Assembly: GCF_002893095.1 (NCBI RefSeq)
Contig: NZ_KZ622865.1
Span: 8,275 to 50,426 of the forward strand
Direction of reading: 5' to 3'
Length of the DNA: 42,152 nt
DNA from: Stenotrophomonas sp. VV52
GTDB lineage: Bacteria; Pseudomonadota; Gammaproteobacteria; Xanthomonadales; Xanthomonadaceae
Shown: positions 24,452 through 32,411 of the stretch, in pieces
How the letters are laid out: every line of letters begins with the position of its first letter
Position numbering within the stretch: position 1 is the stretch's first letter
Translations under genes and position numbers: made by a program
The notes under the pieces: model-generated
Told to the model about the DNA's origin: nothing
The model's database searches: none
The model's input: the letters and a program-made list of their open reading frames with translations, nothing else

Positions 24452-24889
24452 TCAGCGGTCCTGCCAGAGGTCCGGAAGGCCGTTGGCCTGCAGCCAGCGC
24501 TTGTCCTCGGCGTCCCAGCGCCAGATCTCGCGGACCCGGGCGGTGCGCTCGGACTGGGTATTGAGGTTGATGACCCGGACTTCGGCGTTGCGGCCGATGG
24601 TGCCGTCCGGCAGCGGGACGTTCTCGCCGGCACGATAGCTGGAGATCTTCACCTGTTCGAAGCGGCTAAGCTCCAGGTCGGTGAGCGGGTGCTCCTTGGC
24701 CTTTTCCGGGTCCAGGTAGGGCAGCGCGTCTTCCACGGTGCCCCAGCGCATGGTGGAGTCGTACTTGATCTGGGTCTCTTCCAGCTGCTTGCGCTGGCCC
24801 TTGGTGATCTTCTTCGGGTCGGCGGCCAGCACGGACATGCTGGTCAGCGACAGCAGGCTCAACAGCAGGATCTGGAAGGTACGACGCAT
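24452..24889 (-). CDS. Exported hypothetical protein
   Basis: The 145-residue protein has a signal peptide (LLLSLLSLTSMSVLA, cleavage before ADPKK). The mature part is hydrophilic, contains ITKGQRKQLEETQIKYDSTM and ends with WRWDAEDKRWLQANGLPDLW. I do not recognise a domain. It may be periplasmic. No cysteine is present, so it is not a lipoprotein. It shares strand with the thioesterase upstream and the rhodanese downstream, with gaps of 30 and 79 bp. Confidence 0.75.
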   Translation of the reverse strand: MRRTFQILLLSLLSLTSMSVLAADPKKITKGQRKQLEETQIKYDSTMRWGTVEDALPYLDPEKAKEHPLTDLELSRFEQVKISSYRAGENVPLPDGTIGRNAEVRVINLNTQSERTARVREIWRWDAEDKRWLQANGLPDLWQDR

Positions 24890-24919
24890 GCGAATTCCCC
24901 AATCGGCAAGGCGCCCATC

Positions 24920-25390
24920 CTACCGCCTTGCGAAGGCAACGAAACGTCCGCTCAGTTCAGCTGCCGGTTTTCCGGCTTCGCCGGGCTGGCGGGCCACCAC
25001 CTCGATGCGGGCCTTGCCGCGCTGGGCGAAGGTGGCCAGGAACGCCTCCCAGTCGGCCTCGTCGGCGGCCTGGGCCTGGGCTGTCAGGTCCTCGTAGACC
25101 GGGGCCAGATAGCGCACGTGGCTGTCGGCCACGTACACATCGGCGTCGAACCCGGCCAGGCGCAGGCGCAGGGTGACCAGCGCCCAGCCGCTCAGGGTGA
25201 GGGCCGAGGACAGGCTGCCGCCGAAGGCGTTGCCCTTGTCGTTGACGTTGGCGGCCAGCGGCGCGCGCAGGGAGAGCACGCCTTCTGAATAGCCATCCAC
25301 GCGGATCTGCATGGCCGCGACCGGCGGCATGCGCTCCAGGACCTGCTGCAGGGCGGCCAGGTGCGCGGTGGGGGAATCGGATTCGGACAT
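24920..25390 (-). CDS. YiiD-type thioesterase domain protein
   Basis: The 156-residue protein starts MSESDSPTAHLAALQQVLER and has a hot-dog fold pattern with APLAANVNDKGNAFGGSLSS and VADSHVRYLAPVYEDL. This matches the YiiD C-terminal (putative thioesterase) family. It would hydrolyse acyl-CoA or acyl-ACP thioesters. The start follows the family N-terminus; no strong ribosome site is visible. It is divergent from hemD with only 43 bp between the start codons, so the two genes must share promoter space. Confidence 0.8.
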   Translation of the reverse strand: MSESDSPTAHLAALQQVLERMPPVAAMQIRVDGYSEGVLSLRAPLAANVNDKGNAFGGSLSSALTLSGWALVTLRLRLAGFDADVYVADSHVRYLAPVYEDLTAQAQAADEADWEAFLATFAQRGKARIEVVARQPGEAGKPAAELSGRFVAFARR

Positions 25391-25433
25391 CGGTACGGCG
25401 ACGTTACGGCGAAGGCCTCGCATAATGCCCGCA

Positions 25434-26210
25434 ATGAAGCGCCCCGCACATGTGCCGGAATGGACCCTGCTCTCGCTGCGCCCGCGCGGCCAGCACGCGG
25501 CGCTGCGCCGCGCTGCGGCACCGCTGGGCGCGCAGGTGCTGGGGCTGTCGCCCTGGGCCCTGGTGGCGCAGCGCGATGACGCCACCCGTGCCGCGTTGGC
25601 CCAGGCGCTGGGCGCCGACCGGGTCGTGTTCAGCAGCCCGGCCGCCGTGCACGCGGCGGCGCGGCTGGTGCCGCTGGATGCGCCGCACCCCGGCACCTGG
25701 CTTGCGGTGGGCGCAGGCACTGCTGCGGCGCTGCGCGCGCACGGCGCTACCGATGTACAGGCACCGCAGCGGATGGACAGCGAGGGCCTACTCGACCTGC
25801 CTGCCCTGGTCCAGCTGCAGGGCCTGCGCGCGGTGCTGGTGACCGCCCCGGGCGGGCGCGGGATCATCGCGCAGACCCTGCAGGACCGTGGCGCCCAGCT
25901 GCAGCGGGTGGACGTCTACCGCCGTCAGCCGCTGCGCCTGCCACCCCGCCAGTTGCAGCGCCTGCGTCGCCAACCCTGCCCGTGGGTGCTGGCGCTCAGC
26001 AGTGCCGAAGCCTTGGGCCTGTTGCTGGAGCAGCTTCCGGAAGACCTGCTGGCGCGCCTGCGCAGCCAGCAGGTAGTGGCCGCCAGCCCACGCCTGGCGG
26101 CGCTCGCGCAGGAGGCCGGCTTCGCCCGGGTGCGCCTGGCCGACGGCCCGGTGCCGGCCCAGCTGGCGGCCGCCGCACACGCTGCGATCACCACCGGCGC
26201 AGATTGCTGA
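25434..26210 (+). CDS. hemD: Uroporphyrinogen-III synthase
   Basis: The 258-residue protein starts MKRPAHVPEWTLLSLRPRGQ. The family is weakly conserved, but the fold is visible: SLRPRGQ near the start, VVFSSPAAVHAA, LVTAPGGRGI and VYRRQPL, then ALSSAEAL and VVAASPRLAALAQEAGF. The product closes hydroxymethylbilane to uroporphyrinogen III. An ATG at 25425 is an alternative start. hemX and hemY follow on the same strand, as in many gammaproteobacteria, without a hemC upstream. Confidence 0.88.
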   Translation: MKRPAHVPEWTLLSLRPRGQHAALRRAAAPLGAQVLGLSPWALVAQRDDATRAALAQALGADRVVFSSPAAVHAAARLVPLDAPHPGTWLAVGAGTAAALRAHGATDVQAPQRMDSEGLLDLPALVQLQGLRAVLVTAPGGRGIIAQTLQDRGAQLQRVDVYRRQPLRLPPRQLQRLRRQPCPWVLALSSAEALGLLLEQLPEDLLARLRSQQVVAASPRLAALAQEAGFARVRLADGPVPAQLAAAAHAAITTGADC

Positions 26211-26318
26211 ACAGGGGTCGGTTCCGGCCTTGCAGGTCCCTTGGGCGGCGAGCGATGCTGTACGCCTGAGCGCCCGCCAGCTCGTGAATGCACCGGCGCG
26301 GGCGACAAGGAAGACTGC

Positions 26319-27290
26319 ATGAACGAAGACGCTCCGCCCCCGACCCATTCACCACTGCGCTGGATCCTGCCGATTGCCGCAGCAGCGGTAATCGTGGGCG
26401 GCGCCGCCTGGGGCTGGACCCAGTGGCAGGCCCAGCAGGCGCGCAGCGCCCAGCGCGAGGCCGAGGCCAACGTGCTGGTGCAAGGCCTGGCCGGCAGCGT
26501 GGAGGCCCTGCGCCGCGACCAGCGTTCCACCTCGCAGCGGGTCCAGGACGCCGCCGCCACCAACCGCGTGCTGCGCGATGAAATGCTGGGCCTGAGCCAG
26601 CGCAACGCGCTGCTGGAAGAAAACCTGGCGCGGCTGGCCGACAGCACCCGCCACAACGCGCAGACGCTGCAGCTGGAGGAGGCCGAGCTGCTGCTCAGCC
26701 AGGCCGGCCAGCGGCTGGCCTTCGCCGACGACGTGGACGGCGCACGCCGCCTGTACGCATTGGCATCGGCCGCGCTGGACGAAGTGCAGGGCACGGAATT
26801 CCTCAACCTGCGCCAGGCGCTGATGCAGGAGCGCAATGCAGTGGATGCGCTGGGCCCGGGCCCGCGCGCGGAGATCAACCAGCGCCTGACCCGCTTCGCG
26901 CAGGCCGTGGGCGCGCTGCCCGAAGAGATCGTGCCGGCCGCCGGCAGCGCAACCGCGCCGTGGTGGCACCAGGTGCTGGCACCGTTCGTGACCATTACAC
27001 CCACCGCCGCGCAGGGCCCACTCACCGGTGCAGAACGCGCTGCCGCGTGGGACTCGCTGCAGCTGGAACTTACCCTGGCCCGCGCGGCGGTGGAACGCGG
27101 CAATCAGTCGGAATTTGAACAGTCGCTGGACCGCGTGGCGCTGTGGATGCCGCGCCTGTGGCCGGATTCACCCGGCCTGCGCGAGCGACGTGTTGAACTG
27201 CAGCAGTTGCGCGCCCAAGTGCTACGCCCGCCGCTGCCCGAACTGGGCAGCACCCTGCAGCAACTGCGCTCCATGCGCGATGGGAGTTGA
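26319..27290 (+). CDS. hemX: HemX-like membrane protein
   Basis: The 323-residue protein has a membrane helix at about 14-33 (WILPIAAAAVIVGGAAWGW), a long coiled coil at about 40-110, and a TPR-like helical domain (LQLEEAELLLSQAGQRLAFA) typical of HemX. It is annotated elsewhere as a uroporphyrinogen-III methyltransferase, but this protein lacks SAM motifs, so a structural role with HemY is likely. AAGGAAG lies 5 bp upstream of the ATG. The gap to hemY is 3 bp. Confidence 0.9.
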   Translation: MNEDAPPPTHSPLRWILPIAAAAVIVGGAAWGWTQWQAQQARSAQREAEANVLVQGLAGSVEALRRDQRSTSQRVQDAAATNRVLRDEMLGLSQRNALLEENLARLADSTRHNAQTLQLEEAELLLSQAGQRLAFADDVDGARRLYALASAALDEVQGTEFLNLRQALMQERNAVDALGPGPRAEINQRLTRFAQAVGALPEEIVPAAGSATAPWWHQVLAPFVTITPTAAQGPLTGAERAAAWDSLQLELTLARAAVERGNQSEFEQSLDRVALWMPRLWPDSPGLRERRVELQQLRAQVLRPPLPELGSTLQQLRSMRDGS

Positions 27291-27293
27291 TAG

Positions 27294-28607
27294 ATGAAGC
27301 CGATTTATTCCGTGGTGGTGCTGCTTCTGGCCGTGGTGCTGGGCGTGGTGGCCGCGCAATGGCTGGGTACCGAATCGCTGCGCCAGTACGGCGAGGTGAT
27401 CTACCGCGCCGGCGGCAATGACTACCGCTCCACCGTGCCGCAGGTGGCACTGATGGCGCTGGTGGCCCTGCTGGTGCTGTGGCTGCTGTGGAGCCTGGTG
27501 GCCTCGCCGTTCCGGGCGTGGGGCCGCTACCGTCGCAAGCAGGGCCGCGCACGCCTGATCGAAGGCCTGCAGGCGCATGAGTACGGCCACTGGCAGCGCG
27601 CTGAAAAACTGCTGGCTACTGCTGCCGAAGACGACGAAGTGACTGCGGTGGCGTACACCACGGCGGTGCGCAGTGCAGAAGCACGCGGTGACCAGGCGGC
27701 GGTGGACCAGTACCTGCAGCGCCTGTCCACCTCCGATGCCACGGCCTACGCGCTGATGCAGGCCGAACGCCTGCTGCGGCAGGAACGCCCGGTGGATGCG
27801 ATCAACGCGCTGGACGCCCCGGGCATCCAGCCGCTGCCGCCGCGCGGCTTGTGGCTGCGCACCGAAGCGTTGGCGCGTGCGGATCGCGCGCATGAGGCCT
27901 ATGGCCAGCTCGGCGCGCTGCGCAAGCAGAAGGTGCTGCCGGACGATGCGGTTTCGGAACTGGAAGTGCGCCTGGCCGCGCAGTCGCTGCTGGAAGCGGG
28001 CGACGTGAATGCGCTGGCCGCGCAGTGGGAAGCGACCCCGAAGGCGCTGCGCAGCGACCCGGACGTGGTCTCCGCCTACGCCCTGCGCGCCGTGGCGCTG
28101 GACTGGGACGAACCGGCCCTGCTCAACCTCGAGCAGGCGCTGGATTCGCGCTGGGACGAATCGCTGGTGACCCTGTACGGGCAGATGCCGGTGGAGAAAC
28201 TGGCGACGCGCCAGGCCAACCTGCAGCGCTGGTTGGGCCAGCAGCCGTCGAGCCCAGCGTTGCTGCTGGCGCTGGGCCGCATTGCAGTACGCCAGGGCGA
28301 CCACGTTCAAGCCGAGGATTACCTGCACCGCGCGATCGCCGCCGGTGCCGGCCCGGATGCGTGGGAAGCGCTAGGTGAGGTGTTTACCGCGCGCGGTGAG
28401 CCGGCGTTGGCCGCACAGTGTTATGGCAATGCGTTGCGCCAGCAGCGTGGCGAGGAACGCGTGGTGTTGGTTCGGACGACGGCGCCGTTGGCGACGGTGG
28501 TCCCGGAGCGCGCAACCGTTGAAGAGCAGTCGTTGATGAGCGAACCGGCGCCAGTACTGGACCATCCGGTCGACCGCGACGCATTCGGAAACCCACGAAT
28601 CCCGTAA
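27294..28607 (+). CDS. hemY: HemY-family protein
   Basis: The 437-residue protein has two N-terminal membrane helices (about 5-22 and 45-65). A HemY N-terminal segment (FRAWGRYRRKQGRARLIEGL) and TPR repeats over the rest follow. HemY is linked to heme metabolism by its operon, but a catalytic role has not been shown. The C-terminal tail (SEPAPVLDHPVDRDAFGNPR) is typical of the proteobacterial form. It starts 3 bp after hemX, so coupling is likely, and ends before a bidirectional terminator. Confidence 0.92.
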   Translation: MKPIYSVVVLLLAVVLGVVAAQWLGTESLRQYGEVIYRAGGNDYRSTVPQVALMALVALLVLWLLWSLVASPFRAWGRYRRKQGRARLIEGLQAHEYGHWQRAEKLLATAAEDDEVTAVAYTTAVRSAEARGDQAAVDQYLQRLSTSDATAYALMQAERLLRQERPVDAINALDAPGIQPLPPRGLWLRTEALARADRAHEAYGQLGALRKQKVLPDDAVSELEVRLAAQSLLEAGDVNALAAQWEATPKALRSDPDVVSAYALRAVALDWDEPALLNLEQALDSRWDESLVTLYGQMPVEKLATRQANLQRWLGQQPSSPALLLALGRIAVRQGDHVQAEDYLHRAIAAGAGPDAWEALGEVFTARGEPALAAQCYGNALRQQRGEERVVLVRTTAPLATVVPERATVEEQSLMSEPAPVLDHPVDRDAFGNPRIP

Positions 28608-28610
28608 CCG

Positions 28611-28633
28611 GTGGTGCCGGCCACCGGCCGGCC
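28611..28633 (+). repeat. Degenerate SMAG-type hairpin
   Basis: GTGGTGCCGGCC followed by ACC and GGCCGGC has a 7-bp stem. GTGG in place of GTAG suggests a decayed SMAG element just after hemY. Confidence 0.45.
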
Positions 28634-28649
28634 CCCCGCACACTCAAAA

Positions 28650-28677
28650 AAAATGGCCACCCTCCAGTGGCCATTTT
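28650..28677. terminator. Bidirectional terminator between hemY and the thiolase gene
   Basis: AAAATGGCCAC (28650-28660) pairs with GTGGCCATTTT (28667-28677). T-runs on both strands serve the two convergent genes. Confidence 0.88.
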
Positions 28678-28696
28678 CATTTCAAATTCGTTTGAC

Positions 28697-29977
28697 TCAA
28701 CGCTCGACGATCGCCACCACGCCCATACCGCCGGCGGTGCAGATCGACACCAGCGCGCGACCACCGCCGCGTTCGGCCAGCTGCTTGGCAGCCGTGGCAA
28801 TCACACGCGCACCGGTAGCCGCAAACGGGTGGCCGGTGGCCAGCGACGAACCCACCAGGTTGATCTTGGCCGGGTCGATCCTGCCCAGCGGCGCGTCCAG
28901 GCCCAGGCGGTTGCGGCAGTAGTCCTCGCTTTCCCACGCACGCAGCGTGCACAGCACCTGGGCGGCGAACGCTTCGTGGATTTCGTAGATGTCGAAATCC
29001 TGCAGGGTCAGGCCGTTGCGCTTGAGCATTTCCGGCACAGCGACAGTCGGCGCCATCAGCAGGCCTTCGCCATGCACGAAGTCCACCGCCGCGACCTGCG
29101 AATCACGCAGGTAGGCCAGCGGCTCGTGGCCGTGCGCACGCGCCCATTCCTCGCTGGCCAGCAGCACCGCCGAGGCGCCGTCGGTGAGCGGGGTGGAGTT
29201 GGCGGCGGTCAGCGTGCCACGGCCGGAAACCTTGTCGAACGCCGGCTTCAGCGTGGCCAGCTTCTCCAGCGAGGTGTCCGGGCGCAGGATGTTGTCGCGC
29301 TCCACGCCGCGGAACGGGGCGATCAGGTCGTTGAAGAAGCCGCGCTCATAGGCGGCGGCCAGCTTCTTGTGCGAGGACACCGCCCACTCGTCCTGCGAGT
29401 CGCGCGAGATGTTCCATTCCTTGGCCATGTCTTCGCAATGGTCACCCATGCTCTTGCCGGTGCGCGGCTCGGCCACGCCCGGGAATTCCGGCTTGAGCTC
29501 GGAAAGCTTGAAGCCGCTCAGGATCGCCTTGATCTTGTCGCCGGTGGTCTTGGCGCGGTTGGCGGCCAGCAGGCGCGCACGCAGCTTCTTGCCGTACACG
29601 ATCGGCACGTCGGAGGTGGTGTCCGAGCCGCCGCCGATGCCCGATTCGATCTGGCCCAGCGCGATCTTGTTGGCCACGTTGATGATGGTGTCCAGCGAGG
29701 TACCGCAGGCGCGCTGCATGGTGATGCCCGGGGTGAGCGGGGACAGGCCCGACGACAGCGTGGCTTCGCGGCCCAGGTTCCAGTCGCTGGAATGCTTGAT
29801 CACCGCGCCCATGGCCACTTCGCCCAGCTGCTGGCCGTGCAGGCCGAAGCGTTCGACCAGTGCACCCAGCGTGCGCACCGACATGCCCAGGTTGCCAACA
29901 TCCGAATAGGCGGTGTTCTGGCGGCAGAACGGGATACGGACGCCACCAAGGATGGCGACGGGACGAGCGTTGGGCAT
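28697..29977 (-). CDS. Acetyl-CoA C-acyltransferase, FadI type
   Basis: The 426-residue protein starts MPNARPVAILGGVRIPFCRQ. The acyl-enzyme Cys is C91 (QRACGTS), followed by the HEAFAAQ motif, GHPFAATGAR and C413 in SICTAGGMG. The sequence ANSTPLTDGASAVLLASE and the overall layout follow E. coli FadI rather than FadA. It would cleave 3-ketoacyl-CoA in fatty-acid oxidation. No FadJ-type partner is adjacent. It is divergent from a conserved hypothetical gene 107 bp away. Confidence 0.9.
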   Translation of the reverse strand: MPNARPVAILGGVRIPFCRQNTAYSDVGNLGMSVRTLGALVERFGLHGQQLGEVAMGAVIKHSSDWNLGREATLSSGLSPLTPGITMQRACGTSLDTIINVANKIALGQIESGIGGGSDTTSDVPIVYGKKLRARLLAANRAKTTGDKIKAILSGFKLSELKPEFPGVAEPRTGKSMGDHCEDMAKEWNISRDSQDEWAVSSHKKLAAAYERGFFNDLIAPFRGVERDNILRPDTSLEKLATLKPAFDKVSGRGTLTAANSTPLTDGASAVLLASEEWARAHGHEPLAYLRDSQVAAVDFVHGEGLLMAPTVAVPEMLKRNGLTLQDFDIYEIHEAFAAQVLCTLRAWESEDYCRNRLGLDAPLGRIDPAKINLVGSSLATGHPFAATGARVIATAAKQLAERGGGRALVSICTAGGMGVVAIVER

Positions 29978-30084
29978 GGAGATACCTGGCATGGGAAGGG
30001 TGTCTGCAACATGGCCTGCACGAAGGAGCAGGCATAATGGGGGCAAGTGTAGCTGCCGCCCTGTGATGGGCCAACTGTGATCCC

Positions 30085-30972
30085 ATGAGCAAACCCGACC
30101 CCGGCATGAATGCCCTTGGCGTACTGGCATTGGAACTGGCCGGAGGAGACGCCCCACGCAACGCCGCCCTGGGCTCTGAACAGGCCGGTGAACTGGCCGA
30201 CCGCGTTGGCCGCGACCTGGCCAAGCTGGTTCCCGGCGTAAGCGGGCTGGACTTCGTGTTCGCCGGCGCCCATTTCGACCCGGCCGAGGTGCTGCGGCCG
30301 GGCTGGCCGATCCACCGCCGCCTGGAAGAGCTGCAGATGCGTGCGCCCGGCCGCAATGAAGGCCCGCGCCTGCTGGCGTTCGGGGCTGGCGCCGACGGTG
30401 AAGTGCCGCTGCCGTTCCAGGCCGATGCCAGCCTTACCGGCGGCGGCCTGCGGGTGGTGCCGTTCCTGCTGACCGGCACCGAAGTGGCCCAGACCTCCGC
30501 CGTGGCGGGCGCGCTGGAAGACGTGCTGCTGGCCCAGGGCATGGCCCAGGCCGACACTGCGCTGCTGGCGCAGAACGCGTTTGGCGCGCAGATCGAGCAC
30601 GCGCGCTATTTCACGGTGAACGACCTGGCCGCAATGATGTCGATGCAGTACGACAACCAGGGCCTGGCCGCGCTGTGGCCGCTGATCGAAACGGCGCTGA
30701 TGGCCCCACAGTCGGAACAATGGCTGGATGAATCGCCAGAACCGCTGCTTCGATACGCTGACGGCGAAGTGCGTATGGCACTGTTCGACCCGGCGGGTTG
30801 GTGCGCGTTCTACAACCACGACAAGGGCAACTGCGAGCGCCTGCAGGGCATTTATGACCAGTACCTGATGCGCCAGCGTCAGATGGCCGCGGTGCTGGAA
30901 GCCCACGGGCTGCCGGTCCTCTTCGTGCATTGCGAAGCCGGGCAGGACGCGCGGGCATTGTTGACACGATAA
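30085..30972 (+). CDS. Conserved hypothetical protein
   Basis: The 295-residue protein has no signal peptide or membrane helix. Recognisable blocks are RPGWPIHRRLEELQMRAPGR, VRMALFDPAGWCAFYNHDKG and a C-terminal HGLPVLFVHCEAGQDARALL. I do not recognise the family. It is followed by a strong terminator and is monocistronic. Confidence 0.78.
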   Translation: MSKPDPGMNALGVLALELAGGDAPRNAALGSEQAGELADRVGRDLAKLVPGVSGLDFVFAGAHFDPAEVLRPGWPIHRRLEELQMRAPGRNEGPRLLAFGAGADGEVPLPFQADASLTGGGLRVVPFLLTGTEVAQTSAVAGALEDVLLAQGMAQADTALLAQNAFGAQIEHARYFTVNDLAAMMSMQYDNQGLAALWPLIETALMAPQSEQWLDESPEPLLRYADGEVRMALFDPAGWCAFYNHDKGNCERLQGIYDQYLMRQRQMAAVLEAHGLPVLFVHCEAGQDARALLTR

Positions 30973-30973
30973 A

Positions 30974-31000
30974 AAAAACGCCGGCAATGCCGGCGTTTTT
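30974..31000. terminator. Terminator after the hypothetical gene
   Basis: AAAAACGCCGGC pairs with GCCGGCGTTTTT around AAT. It is a 12-bp stem with Ts on both strands, usable also for sodC on the minus strand. Confidence 0.9.
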
Positions 31001-31019
31001 CGTTTGCATCAACCACCCG

Positions 31020-31043
31020 GTAGAGCCACGCCCTGCGTGGCTG
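31020..31043 (+). repeat. SMAG (GTAG) REP-type element
   Basis: GTAG is followed by an 8-bp stem (AGCCACGC / GCGTGGCT) with loop CCT and ends in GAAC. It lies between the terminator and sodC. Confidence 0.75.
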
Positions 31044-31056
31044 AACCGCCGATCGA

Positions 31057-31695
31057 TTACGGCGCGGCCTTGATCACCGCACACGCCAGACGCGCACCGG
31101 CATTACCGGTCGGCTGGGTCTTGTAATCGTCCGGGTCGGCATGGACGATCAGGCCACGGCCGATGATGTCGAAGTCATTGCCTTCGCCAATGTTGACGTT
31201 GGTGGAGACGTCGGCATCGACCACGGCACTACCCTGCGCGTCCGCCTTGATGTTCGGAATGTCGCCACCGTGGTGCGGGGTGGTGGCCACGTTGCCGTGG
31301 TCTTCCTTGGACGGGTTGAAGTGGCCGCCGGCGCTGTCGCCGTTCGGCGCGCTGCAGTCGCCCTTCTCATGGATGTGGAAGCCGTGCTCGCTGTTCGGCT
31401 TCAGGCCGCTGATGTCGCCCTTCACGTGGACCTTGCCGTCAACGACGCTGAAGGTGACGTTGCCCTTGACGTTGTTGCCCTGGGTCGGCGCCAGTTCGGC
31501 CATCGCGGTGTGATTGGCGTGCGCTTCGCTGGTCATCGCCGGCGGTGCGTCCTTGGCAGCAGCGGCCGCATCGGCGGCCGGTGCGGTGTCGGTGGCCGGG
31601 GTCGGTTCCGGGGTGGTGGTCTCGGCCGGCTTGTTGCAGGCGGTCAGGCCCACGGCGGCAACGGCGGCGAACAACGCGGTATGGATCAGACGCAT
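31057..31695 (-). CDS. sodC: Cu/Zn superoxide dismutase, lipoprotein (copy 1)
   Basis: The 212-residue precursor has a lipobox LTAC (C20), so it should be lipid-anchored in the periplasm. A linker rich in Ala, Thr, Pro and Glu spans about 22-70. The SOD domain keeps the Cu and Zn ligands in GFHIHEKGDC, GGHFNPSKEDHG, HHGGDIPN and IVHADPDD, and the active-site Arg in GNAGARLAC. The start is fixed by AAGGAG 6 bp upstream. It follows a second sodC on the same strand by 53 bp. Confidence 0.95.
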   Translation of the reverse strand: MRLIHTALFAAVAAVGLTACNKPAETTTPEPTPATDTAPAADAAAAAKDAPPAMTSEAHANHTAMAELAPTQGNNVKGNVTFSVVDGKVHVKGDISGLKPNSEHGFHIHEKGDCSAPNGDSAGGHFNPSKEDHGNVATTPHHGGDIPNIKADAQGSAVVDADVSTNVNIGEGNDFDIIGRGLIVHADPDDYKTQPTGNAGARLACAVIKAAP

Positions 31696-31748
31696 GTGGA
31701 TCTCCTTGCGGGTAACGAACGGAAAAGCGACGTAGCCAGGCAACGCGC

Positions 31749-32318
31749 TCAGCGCGTAGCCCGGATCACGCCGCAGGCAATACGGGCGCCGGCATTGCCG
31801 GCGGGCTGGCTGCGGTAATCGTCGGCGTTGGCATGTACGACCAGCGCGCGGCCGACGATATCGGTGGCGGCACCGCCACCGAGGGTCACCGCGGGCAGGC
31901 GCACGTCGACGCTCACCCTACCCTGCGCATCAGCACGCAGGTTGTCCATGTCGCCGGCGTGATGCGCACCGGCGCTGTTGCGGCCATGCGGCTGGTTGGC
32001 CGGATTGAAATGCGGACCCGCGCTGCTGGCGTCGACGGCACTGCAGTCGCCCCGCTCGTGCACGTGGAACGCGGCCGTCTGCAGCGGCTGCAACCCACCG
32101 ATGGTGCCGGTGATATGCACGCCACGCGCGTCCGGCACCAGCACCAGGCGACCACTGACGATGCTGGCCGACGCCGGTGCCAGGTTGGCTTCAGCCTGCT
32201 TGGCCACGCTCACGACCGGCACCACCGGCGCCGGCGCGGTGCGCTGCTCGGGCGCGGTACGGCAGGCGGCAAGCGCGAGCAGTGACGGCAACAACAGGGC
32301 GAGTTGGGAACGACGCAT
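31749..32318 (-). CDS. sodC: Cu/Zn superoxide dismutase, lipoprotein (copy 2)
   Basis: The 189-residue precursor has the lipobox LAAC (C19) and a short linker. All metal ligands are kept (AFHVHERGDC, GPHFNPANQPHG, HHAGDMDN, VVHANADD), and so is the Arg in GNAGARIAC. It differs strongly from copy 1 outside the ligands, so the duplication is old. AAGGAG lies 8 bp before the ATG. Both copies are in tandem downstream of ntrC and probably share a transcript. Confidence 0.93.
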   Translation of the reverse strand: MRRSQLALLLPSLLALAACRTAPEQRTAPAPVVPVVSVAKQAEANLAPASASIVSGRLVLVPDARGVHITGTIGGLQPLQTAAFHVHERGDCSAVDASSAGPHFNPANQPHGRNSAGAHHAGDMDNLRADAQGRVSVDVRLPAVTLGGGAATDIVGRALVVHANADDYRSQPAGNAGARIACGVIRATR

Positions 32319-32374
32319 CGGATAACTCCTTGATAGGCAAACTAACGTCTGGCTCGTCCACGCATCATGAAAGA

Positions 32375-32389
32375 CGCCGCGACGCGGCG
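32375..32389 (-). terminator. Weak terminator-like hairpin after ntrC
   Basis: CGCCGC and GCGGCG pair around GAC, followed on the minus strand by CTTTC. It is short and probably leaky, so some sodC mRNA may come from ntrBC. Confidence 0.35.
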
Positions 32390-32411
32390 CTTACATCGCA
32401 TGAACAGGCAT

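Noticed and set aside
28667..30037. 456-codon open frame on the plus strand opposite the thiolase
   Set aside because: Antisense shadow; the minus strand has the thiolase Cys and His motifs.
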